Shown: piece after piece, positions 57,536 to 64,000 of the stretch | How positions within the stretch are numbered: the first letter of the stretch is position 1 | How the letters are laid out: each line of letters begins with the position of its first letter | Position numbers and translations under genes: made by a program | Assembly (NCBI GenBank): GCA_963787415.1 | Contig: CAWBCO010000002.1 | Span: forward strand, 496,001-560,000 | DNA length: 64,000 nucleotides | DNA from: CAVUWL01 sp963787415 | GTDB lineage: Bacteria > Actinomycetota > Thermoleophilia > Solirubrobacterales > 70-9 | Direction: 5' to 3' | Notes under the pieces: generated by a model | Databases searched by the model: none | The model's input: only the letters and a program-made list of their open reading frames with translations | Told to the model about the DNA's origin: nothing

Positions 57536-59245
57536 CTACTCCCACTCAATCGTCGCCGGAGGCTTTGAGGAGATGTCAAGGGCGACCCGATTGACGTCGC
57601 TGATCTCGTTGATAATCCGACTCGAAACGCGCTCCAACAGGTCGTAGGGAAGCCGGGCCCAATCGGCGGTCATCGCATCATCTGAGGTCACCGCGCGGAT
57701 CACGATCGGATAGGCATAGGTTCGGCCGTCGCCTTGGACGCCGACCGAGCGCACCACGGGAAGCACGCAAAAGGACTGCCAGAGCTGTCGATAGAGCTCG
57801 GCAGAGCGAATCTCCTCTTGCAAAATCGCGTCAGCCGCCCGCAGGATGTCGAGCCTTTCCTTATTTACCTCACCGCCGACAATGCGAATCGCGAGCCCCG
57901 GACCGGGGAAGGGCTGTCGCCAGACAATCCGATCGGGGAGCCCCAGCTCGGTGCCAACCGCGCGAACCTCGTCCTTAAACAACATCCGCAGGGGCTCGAC
58001 AAGCTCAAATTCGAGATCCTCGGGCAGCCCACCGACGTTGTGGTGGGACTTGATCGTTTCCGCACCAGAGCTAGCACCCGACTCGATGACGTCGGAGTAA
58101 AGGGTCCCCTGGACCAGGTAGCCAACGTCATCGAGCTTCACCGCCTCCTCCTCAAAGACGCGGATGAACTCCTCGCCGATGATCTTTCGCTTGCGCTCTG
58201 GATCCTCAACGCCGCCAAGCCGGGCGAGAAAGCGCGCTTCGGCCTCGACGTGGACCAGGGGAATACCGAACTGTGCAAACGCCTCAACCACCTGCTCGCC
58301 CTCATTCATCCGCATCAGGCCATGGTCGACGAAGACGCAGGTCAGCCTCTCCCCCACCGCGCGGTGGACGAGCAGCGCCGCAACCGAGGAGTCGACCCCG
58401 CCGGAGAGGCCGCAGATCACGCGTCCGTCACCGACCTGGGCCCTGACCAGCGCCACTTGTTCGGCGATCACCGATTGCGGCGACCAGCGTTGCTGACAGC
58501 CGCTCACCCCTCGTAGAAAGCGGGTCAGAATCTCGGTTCCATAGGGCGTGTGTACAACCTCGGGATGAAACTGAATGCCGTATAGGCCGCGCTCCGAGGC
58601 CTCACAGGCTGCCACCGGAGAACCCGGGCTTGAAGCTATCGCGACAAAATCCTCGGGGGCCTCAAAGACCGCATCGCGATGGCTCATCCAACACTGTTGC
58701 TCCGTCGGCAGGCCACCGAGCAGGCTGCCGCCACCTGCCCGCACGATCAGCTCCGTGCGACCGAACTCCCCGGCCTCTGCCGCCTCTACCCTGCCACCGA
58801 GAGCCTGGACCATCGCCTGCATCCCGTAACAGATCCCCAGCATCGGGATTCCCAGATCCAAGAGCTCGACGGGAAATGGTGGAGCCCCCGGCTCATAGAC
58901 CGAGGCGGGCCCACCCGACAAAACCAGTGCCCTCGGAGCCCGCGCGCGGATCGTCTGCACCGGGGTGCTCGAGGCCAGCAGCTCGGCAAAGACCCCACAC
59001 TCACGAATTCGCCTTGCAATCAGCTGTGAATACTGGCCGCCGAAGTCGAGTACGAGGACCTCCTCTCGGGCCGTCGCTTGGGAGTCCTCGAAATCGCTGC
59101 CGCCGCTGGGCGCCGATGTGGCGGCAGCCCCGGGTGCAGGGGATATCTGATCGACTGCCAGCGCGGGCCGGGGTCCCGCCTCTTTCGGATCGGTGGAGAT
59201 CTCTCCCTGCTCACACTCCGATGCGCCGGCGGGGCGCTCAGTCAT
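57536..59245 (-). CDS. guaA: GMP synthase (glutamine-hydrolysing)
   Basis: Aminates XMP to GMP with glutamine and ATP. The protein of about 569 residues has an unusual N-terminal extension of about 60 low-complexity residues, then a class I glutaminase domain (VLVLDFGGQYSQLIARRIRE, nucleophile Cys in MLGICYGMQAMVQ, catalytic HPEV), the ATP pyrophosphatase domain with GLSGGVDSSVAALLVH, and the C-terminal dimerisation domain ending SDVNRVALDISSKPPATIEW then E. I start it at ATG 59245 (MTERPAG), which overlaps the guaB3 end by 8 bp; a TTG/CTG further upstream is possible. It follows guaB3 in one operon. Confidence 0.95.
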   Translation of the reverse strand: MTERPAGASECEQGEISTDPKEAGPRPALAVDQISPAPGAAATSAPSGGSDFEDSQATAREEVLVLDFGGQYSQLIARRIRECGVFAELLASSTPVQTIRARAPRALVLSGGPASVYEPGAPPFPVELLDLGIPMLGICYGMQAMVQALGGRVEAAEAGEFGRTELIVRAGGGSLLGGLPTEQQCWMSHRDAVFEAPEDFVAIASSPGSPVAACEASERGLYGIQFHPEVVHTPYGTEILTRFLRGVSGCQQRWSPQSVIAEQVALVRAQVGDGRVICGLSGGVDSSVAALLVHRAVGERLTCVFVDHGLMRMNEGEQVVEAFAQFGIPLVHVEAEARFLARLGGVEDPERKRKIIGEEFIRVFEEEAVKLDDVGYLVQGTLYSDVIESGASSGAETIKSHHNVGGLPEDLEFELVEPLRMLFKDEVRAVGTELGLPDRIVWRQPFPGPGLAIRIVGGEVNKERLDILRAADAILQEEIRSAELYRQLWQSFCVLPVVRSVGVQGDGRTYAYPIVIRAVTSDDAMTADWARLPYDLLERVSSRIINEISDVNRVALDISSKPPATIEWE

Positions 59246-60443
59246 CCGAAACAGCGACCCCCGCTGAAACGGCTGCACGGCCATTTGAACCCATCCCCAC
59301 CGACTGCTCGTTTTGCAGCCTCTTACCCTCGCTCATCAGAGCTGGAGCGACCATCACCTCGGCCCGTTGGAAGGAGCGGATGTCCTCATAGCCGCAGGTA
59401 GCCATCGAGGTTTTCAGGGCACCCATCAAGTTGAAGGTGCCGTCATTCTCCTGCGCAGGTCCAAGCAGGATTTGCTCCATGGTTCCATCCTGATTTGTGG
59501 TAACCCGCGTGCCCCGCGGCAAGGACGGGTGAAAGGTAGCCATGCCCCAGTGGAAGCCGCGGCCGGGCGCCTCCTTGGCGCGGGCCAGCGGCGATCCAAC
59601 CATCACCGCATCGGCCCCACAGGCGATGGCCTTGGAGACATCTCCCCCGGTCCGCATCCCACCATCGGCGATCACGTTCACGTATTCACCCGTCTCCAGC
59701 ATGTGCTGAGCCCGGGCAGCAGCCACATCCGCGATCGCGGTCGCCTGCGGAACTCCGATCCCGAGCACTCCGCGCGTCGTGCAGGCGGCGCCGGGGCCGA
59801 CACCGACCAGCACCCCAACCGCACCGGTCCGCATCAGATGCAGGCCGGTCGAGTAGGAAGCGCAGCCGCCGACAATGGTTGGAACCGGCACCTCGGAGAT
59901 GAACTCCTTCAGGTTTAGCGGCTCGACCGTAGTCGATACGTGTTCAGCGGAGATCACGGTGCCCTGGATGACGAGAATGTCCAAACCGGCCTCGACCGCT
60001 ACCTCGAAGTGCTCGCGCACCTTCTGCGGTGTCAGCGAACCGCAGGCGACCGCGCCACGAGCCTTGATCTCTGCGACCCGTCGTCCGATCAGCTCGGCCT
60101 TGACCGGCTCGCTGTAGACCTCCTGCATCAATCGCGTGGCAAGGTGCTTAGGCGCGGAGGCGATTCGCTCCAGCTCCTCCTCGGCGTTCTCAAAGCGGGT
60201 CCAAATCCCCTCCAGATTGAGCACCCCAAGACCGCCCAACTCGCTGACCAAGCCCGCCGTGTGGGGGCTGACCACGCCGTCCATCGCCGAGGCGACCAGC
60301 GGCAAATCGAAGCGGTAGGGGCCCAGGGTCCAACTAATGTCTATGTCGTCAGGATCGCGTGTGCGGCGCGACGGGACGATCGCGATGTCGTCAAATCCGT
60401 AGGCGCGCCGCCCCTTCTTGCCGCGACCGATATCGATCTCCAA
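59238..60443 (-). CDS. GuaB3-family IMP dehydrogenase-related protein
   Basis: TIM-barrel oxidoreductase of the IMPDH/GMPR family, 401 residues, lacking the two CBS domains of true IMP dehydrogenase. It begins EIDIGRGKKGRRAYGFDDIA, has VASAMDGVVSPHTAG, the catalytic-loop GVGPGAACTTRGVLGIGVPQ with the nucleophilic Cys, and the phosphate-binding VNVIADGGMRTGGDVSKAIA. This is the GuaB3 (IMPDH family protein) group common in actinomycetes; recent work on cyanobacterial GuaB3 reports an XMP reductase activity, which I recall but cannot verify here. It overlaps guaA by 8 bp, fitting a role in adjusting the IMP/XMP/GMP balance. A separate guaB is expected elsewhere. Confidence 0.9.
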   Translation of the reverse strand: MEIDIGRGKKGRRAYGFDDIAIVPSRRTRDPDDIDISWTLGPYRFDLPLVASAMDGVVSPHTAGLVSELGGLGVLNLEGIWTRFENAEEELERIASAPKHLATRLMQEVYSEPVKAELIGRRVAEIKARGAVACGSLTPQKVREHFEVAVEAGLDILVIQGTVISAEHVSTTVEPLNLKEFISEVPVPTIVGGCASYSTGLHLMRTGAVGVLVGVGPGAACTTRGVLGIGVPQATAIADVAAARAQHMLETGEYVNVIADGGMRTGGDVSKAIACGADAVMVGSPLARAKEAPGRGFHWGMATFHPSLPRGTRVTTNQDGTMEQILLGPAQENDGTFNLMGALKTSMATCGYEDIRSFQRAEVMVAPALMSEGKRLQNEQSVGMGSNGRAAVSAGVAVSDD

Positions 60444-60476
60444 TTAAGTCCTCCAAGGTGGCGTTGAATAGCCAGC

Positions 60477-61433
60477 CTACACTTCAGCCGGGACCTCCAA
60501 TTCGTGCACCGCCACCTCGCCGAGCAAGCGCTCGACCTGGTTGATGTCCACTGCACCCGCACCAAAGTGCTGGGTCGACTCCGCGCCGCAGGCAACGCCG
60601 TAGGCCAGGCACTGATCCGACGGGCGTTCCTCATAGCGAGCCGCCACGTACCCGGCCACAAAGGCATCGCCGGAACCGACCGTGGAAACCGGGTCAAGGG
60701 CCTCGGTACGGATGTCTAGGAAACGCCGGCCAGAACCCTCACCAACTACCGCGACGCAGCCGTTTGGAAGGGTGATAGCCGCTTCGCCAGCGCCCAGGCG
60801 GACGAGCTCGGAGAGTCCTTCGGCAAGATCGGCCGGATCGGCGAACTCTTGGCCGACAAGCTCCTCGGCCTCGCGCTCGTTGGGGGTTACGACCGAGGCT
60901 CCGGCGCGCAGCCCCGCGAGCATCGCCTCCCCCTCCGCGTCAAGGACGACGATCACGCCGCGCCCCCTTAGGTCCTTGACCAGGCGCGCGTAGAGGTCAT
61001 CGCCAGCGCCGGGTGGAAGACTCCCCGCCAAGACGCAGATCTTGGCGCCCTCAGCGAGGTAGGCGATCCGCTCAAAAAGGACCTCGACCTCCTCTGGACT
61101 GACCGCCGGACCGCGCTCGTTGATCTCGGTCTGCTCTCCAGAGGTGGGATCGATCACCGCGAGGTTGATCCGAGTCTCGGCCGCAATCCGGGTGAAATCA
61201 GTGAGCACCGACTCTTCGCTGAGCTGCTCAAGTACCCGCGCCCCGGTCGGCCCGCCGGCAAAGCCGGTAGCGATTACTGGGCGCCCCAGCATGCTCAGAG
61301 CACGGGCGACGTTGATTCCCTTGCCACCGGCCACGGTACGACTCTCCACCGCCCGGTGGCGACGACCAAGTCGAAAGTTCGGTACCGCGACGGTGCGATC
61401 AATCGCCGCGTTTAGCGTCACCGTCAGGATCAT
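60477..61433 (-). CDS. PfkB-family hexose kinase, 1-phosphofructokinase-like
   Basis: ATP-dependent kinase of the ribokinase superfamily, 318 residues. The N-terminal MILTVTLNAAIDRTVAVPNF and the motif GGKGINVARALSMLG are typical of FruK/LacC/PfkB; the catalytic and anion-hole segment is DPVSTVGSGDAFVAGYVAA with the base Asp in GSGDAF, and LDAEGEAML with TPNEREAEEL are the nucleotide and sugar regions. Substrate is probably fructose-1-phosphate, tagatose-6-phosphate or fructose-6-phosphate. No PTS or fruA gene is beside it. It is 33 bp upstream of guaB3 on the same strand. Confidence 0.9.
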   Translation of the reverse strand: MILTVTLNAAIDRTVAVPNFRLGRRHRAVESRTVAGGKGINVARALSMLGRPVIATGFAGGPTGARVLEQLSEESVLTDFTRIAAETRINLAVIDPTSGEQTEINERGPAVSPEEVEVLFERIAYLAEGAKICVLAGSLPPGAGDDLYARLVKDLRGRGVIVVLDAEGEAMLAGLRAGASVVTPNEREAEELVGQEFADPADLAEGLSELVRLGAGEAAITLPNGCVAVVGEGSGRRFLDIRTEALDPVSTVGSGDAFVAGYVAARYEERPSDQCLAYGVACGAESTQHFGAGAVDINQVERLLGEVAVHELEVPAEV

Positions 61434-61488
61434 CCCCCCACGCCCTTGCCGCGACTCCGATCGCCTACGGCTCCAAACTGCTTGGGAC

Positions 61489-62700
61489 TCAACCCGACCA
61501 GCTCCTCTCGATCGCCCGGCGGTGCCCGCGGCGCCACCGCAATGCCGGAGCTATCACTATCACGAAAGCGATCAGGGCGAGCTCAGTTGGGTTATCGCCG
61601 ATCGAGCTCCCTGCATCGGCCTCCGCGCCTGCCGGGGGAATCGAGCCAGCAGCACGCAGCGGCACCGTTGCCGCCCTCCAGTCGCCGACAAAGACGGTGA
61701 CGTGACCGATCGGTGCACCGCGATGTATTGGCGCCTGCACCGCGCTCGGCGCGTCGATGCGCAGAGAAAGCCGCTGACCGTGGCGAACGGTGACCTTCAC
61801 CGTGCGCGGGCTGATCAGGGCCAGATCTCCGCCGGCGTTGCCGATCTTTACCTCCGCGAGACGCTGGCCGCTGCGCAGCGCCGTGCGGCGCCTGTAGAGG
61901 GAGAAGCCGTAGTTGAGGAGCCGAAAGTTGTCGCTGAAGCGATCCTCGTCGGTGGGGGCCCCGACTGCCGCAGAAATCAGCTCGACCCCCTTGCGGCGAC
62001 CCGATCCGACCAGAACGTATCCAGCGCCAGAGGTGTGACCGGTCTTTACCCCGTTGACCCAGGGCGCCATGCGCAGCAGCTGGTTGATGCTGATGATCCG
62101 CCGCGGGGGGCGCAGGCTGCGCAAGACCGCGCTGCGAGAATCGGCGACCTTGGCGAAGGCCGGTATCTGCAGCAGATGCTGCGCCAGGGTTGTCAGATCG
62201 CGGGCGCTTGAGTAATTGCCGCGCTGATCGAGTCCGATCGGATTTGCGTAGTGGGTATTGGCCAGGCCCAGCGCCCTCGCCCGCCTGTTCATCTGGCGCA
62301 CGAAGCGCCTTTCGGACCCAGCTGCTGCAATTGCGAGGTCATAGGCGGCATCGTTGCCGCTGACCAAGACCATTCCGTAAAGGAGATCGCGAACGCTGAT
62401 TCGCTCGCCCGCGCGCAAACCGAGCAATGATTCACCGTGGCTTGCATGGTAGGGCGCCGCCCGCACGATCTTTTCCAAAGGCAACTCATGTAATGCCACC
62501 CAGGCCGTCATCAGCTTGGTGGTGCTGGCGACAGGCAGCTCGCGCGATGCGGCATGAGAGGTAAGTACTTCACCGGTGCGGGCGTCGATCAGCGCCCAAG
62601 CTCGAGCCTCGACCCGAGGTTGGCGCGCAAGCGCGCCCGGCGCAGACATCAGCGCCAGTCCCACTGCAAGCAGGATCGCAGCGCAGTGGCGGCGGTTCAT
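61489..62700 (-). CDS. D-alanyl-D-alanine carboxypeptidase
   Basis: Secreted, membrane-anchored penicillin-binding protein (peptidase family S11) that removes the terminal D-Ala from peptidoglycan pentapeptides. The 403-residue precursor starts at ATG 62700 with a signal peptide (MNRRHCAAILLAVGLALMSA), then the serine active-site motif VASTTKLM (SxxK), VSGNDAA (SxN) and VKTGHTSGAGYVLVGSG (KTG). A beta-rich PBP5-like domain follows, and a C-terminal helix (ELALIAFVIVIAPALRW) anchors the protein. A GTG 62754 start is possible but would precede the signal peptide by 18 residues. The LysM protein gene lies just upstream. Confidence 0.93.
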   Translation of the reverse strand: MNRRHCAAILLAVGLALMSAPGALARQPRVEARAWALIDARTGEVLTSHAASRELPVASTTKLMTAWVALHELPLEKIVRAAPYHASHGESLLGLRAGERISVRDLLYGMVLVSGNDAAYDLAIAAAGSERRFVRQMNRRARALGLANTHYANPIGLDQRGNYSSARDLTTLAQHLLQIPAFAKVADSRSAVLRSLRPPRRIISINQLLRMAPWVNGVKTGHTSGAGYVLVGSGRRKGVELISAAVGAPTDEDRFSDNFRLLNYGFSLYRRRTALRSGQRLAEVKIGNAGGDLALISPRTVKVTVRHGQRLSLRIDAPSAVQAPIHRGAPIGHVTVFVGDWRAATVPLRAAGSIPPAGAEADAGSSIGDNPTELALIAFVIVIAPALRWRRGHRRAIERSWSG

Positions 62701-62761
62701 CGGACTATCTGACCGAGTTGCAGCGGTCGCGGATCCGCCGGAAGGAGGCGCCACCGAGCAC

Positions 62762-63088
62762 CTAGCGCAGCTTCAATTTCTGGCCGGAGACGAGGATCTG
62801 GGGATCGACCCTCGGATTCAACGCCTGAATCCGAACCACCGAGACCCCGGTCTTGTGCGCAATCGAGGTCAGCGTGTCGCCATTTTTGACGACATAGGCC
62901 GATGGCGTGTGAAGAGCTCTGCGCGAGGCTCCGGCGCCTGATGCTCTGCCCGCCTGCGCCGCTGTCCGCGTGCCCGTCGCACCGCCCCCTCCACTCGAGG
63001 AGGAGACGACCAAGAGCACCACGATGAGGCCACCGACAAGGGCGATCGTGGCGAAGATCCGGGCTGGGGCTTTGTTGCGTTTGTGCAT
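62762..63088 (-). CDS. Membrane-anchored LysM-domain protein
   Basis: A 108-residue protein with a single N-terminal membrane helix (about residues 10-30, FATIALVGGLIVVLLVVSSS), a Gly/Ala/Thr-rich linker and one C-terminal LysM domain (AYVVKNGDTLTSIAHKTGVS through NPRVDPQILVSGQKLKLR). LysM binds N-acetylglucosamine in peptidoglycan, so the protein probably tethers the membrane to the wall or presents the neighbouring carboxypeptidase with substrate. Start ATG 63088; the D,D-carboxypeptidase follows 61 bp downstream on the same strand. Confidence 0.92.
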   Translation of the reverse strand: MHKRNKAPARIFATIALVGGLIVVLLVVSSSSGGGGATGTRTAAQAGRASGAGASRRALHTPSAYVVKNGDTLTSIAHKTGVSVVRIQALNPRVDPQILVSGQKLKLR

Positions 63089-63145
63089 TGGGCTGGGCGC
63101 CGGCTCGGATGGGCGACTCCGATCGTATAACCGCTCGGGGTCTAA

Positions 63146-64000
63146 TCAAGCGGTAGAAATGTCCCAAACCGCGGTCCGCAGCGCCTCGGCGGCGGCGGCA
63201 GGGTCAGAAGCGGAGCTGATTCCTCTCGAGGAGGAAACGAGGGCGGCGGCGGGACCGGCGCTAAAGGCAGTGCCGAGGCCCTCGACTCGCCCGCCCTGGG
63301 CTCCGACGCCGGGAATGAGGAAGATTGAGCGCGGCATCAACTCCCGCAGACCGCCAAGGTGCTCGGGTTCGGTGGCACCGATCACCGCTCCGACACCGCT
63401 CAGGCCACACTCACCGACAAGCTGCCCACCCAGCTCATCGACGATTGCCGCGAGGCGCTCGTGCAGGGGCCTTTTTGGAGTAGGCAGGTCCTGGATCTGG
63501 GCGGCGCCAGGATTGCTGGTCCGAACCAGGACAAAGACTCCGGCCGCCACCTTCGCCGCCGCGTCCAGCAGAGGCGCAAGGGCGTCGTTGCCGAGCAAGG
63601 GGTTCGTCGTGAAGGCGTCGACACCAAGCCCCTTGACCGGACCCCACGGGGTCGGAGTCTCGCCGACCAGCGCCTGGGCGTAGGCGCTGGCGGTGACCGG
63701 TACGTCGCCGCGCTTACCGTCGGCGATCGTCAACAGACCCGCATCCCGAGCAGCATCGCAAACCTCGGCAAGGGCGGCCCAACCCGGCGCGCCAAGACGC
63801 TCGAAACAGGCAAGCTGGGGCTTGACCGCGACGCAGCTCGGACCAACCCGGGCAATCAGTGAGCGGCAGTAGGTCGAAACGGCAGCCCCGGCCTGCTCCG
63901 CGGCCCCACCACCGTTGGCGACCTCGACCTCTACGTCCAGTTTCGCGGGATCGGGGTCGAGGCCGAGACAGATCTGGCTGCGGCGTTGCTCAACAAGCGC
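63146..64000 (-). CDS. pyrF: Orotidine 5'-phosphate decarboxylase (partial, N-terminus beyond the window)
   Basis: Decarboxylates OMP to UMP in pyrimidine synthesis. The gene continues past position 64000; 284 codons are visible. The visible part begins ALVEQRRSQICLGLDPDPAK, has VAVKPQLACFERLG and the catalytic lysine/aspartate motif LTIADGKRGDVPVTASAYAQ, then DAFTTNPLLGNDAL, FLIPGVGAQGGRVEGLG and the C-terminal PAAALVSSSRGI. The DGKRGD form and the longer loops identify the type 2 OMP decarboxylase found in actinomycetes. The GTP-related guaA/guaB3 genes lie nearby but are separated by the envelope genes. Confidence 0.94.
   Translation of the reverse strand, partial: ALVEQRRSQICLGLDPDPAKLDVEVEVANGGGAAEQAGAAVSTYCRSLIARVGPSCVAVKPQLACFERLGAPGWAALAEVCDAARDAGLLTIADGKRGDVPVTASAYAQALVGETPTPWGPVKGLGVDAFTTNPLLGNDALAPLLDAAAKVAAGVFVLVRTSNPGAAQIQDLPTPKRPLHERLAAIVDELGGQLVGECGLSGVGAVIGATEPEHLGGLRELMPRSIFLIPGVGAQGGRVEGLGTAFSAGPAAALVSSSRGISSASDPAAAAEALRTAVWDISTA

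Noticed and set aside
1..64000. Frequent GCGATCGC-like octamers, reminiscent of the cyanobacterial HIP1 repeat
   Set aside because: They fall mostly within ordinary ATC-GCC/GCG codon runs in GC-rich genes; frequency was not computed and no periodic spacing was seen.
1..64000. CRISPR arrays, insertion sequences, prophage or toxin-antitoxin genes
   Set aside because: No regularly spaced repeats, transposase, integrase or phage-like genes were found while reading both strands.

Overview
This 64 kb window is GC-rich bacterial chromosome. The gene content (F420-type deazaflavin oxidoreductase, GuaB3-type IMP dehydrogenase relative, aa3 oxidase CtaD with an N-terminal extension, frequent GTG/TTG starts, mostly strong 4-nt gene overlaps) suggests an actinomycete, most likely of the class Thermoleophilia (Solirubrobacterales-like). 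That placement is inferred from family resemblance only, because no rRNA or other marker was available. No insertion sequence, phage gene, integrase or CRISPR array was found.

Positions 1-12000 are sparse. They hold two regulators with recognisable operators (GntR, MerR), a MerR-linked small membrane protein, an L,D-transpeptidase, an aldo/keto reductase, a large GT-C-like membrane protein, msrA, small conserved proteins and an F420-type reductase, separated by several gaps of 350-670 bp with no convincing gene. A tRNA-Pro(UGG) at 12012-12086 marks the change to densely packed genes.

Positions 12100-24900 carry a DUF1015 gene, a cobalamin adenosyltransferase/OsmC/SDR/Nudix run, a rhodanese with a striking palindrome beside its promoter, an acyl-CoA degradation operon (thiolase, class IV aminotransferase, acyl-CoA dehydrogenase, enoyl-CoA hydratase, 3-hydroxyacyl-CoA dehydrogenase), greA and trxB. 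Two lipid or cell-envelope membrane proteins follow to 27060.

Positions 27100-38300 are a respiratory locus. The minus-strand operon ctaC-ctaD-(tandem USP)-ctaE-small TM protein encodes a canonical aa3 oxidase. On the plus strand lies a second subunit II/subunit I pair which keeps the heme-copper oxidase fold but lacks all six heme/CuB histidines in subunit I and most CuA ligands in subunit II. This pair sits directly before ctaB and two small membrane proteins, with a diheme cytochrome c lipoprotein and ctaA nearby. This apparently metal-free pseudo-oxidase is the most unusual thing in the window.

Positions 38800-45500 hold small and secreted proteins, a GatC-like/amidase pair, a three-gene ABC-2 exporter and a GH63/MGH-type glycoside hydrolase. 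Positions 45500-64000 form a long minus-strand housekeeping block: pyrF (partial), LysM protein, D,D-carboxypeptidase, fruK-type kinase, guaB3, guaA, rplM, rpsI (with a 184-residue acidic extension), glmM, glmS, a DUF3352 lipoprotein, acpS, nnr, CBS protein, alr, cca, infA. Between guaA and rplM is what looks like a deletion scar: a Fur-type box and a lipoprotein signal peptide fused out of frame to an N-terminally shortened Fur/Zur gene.
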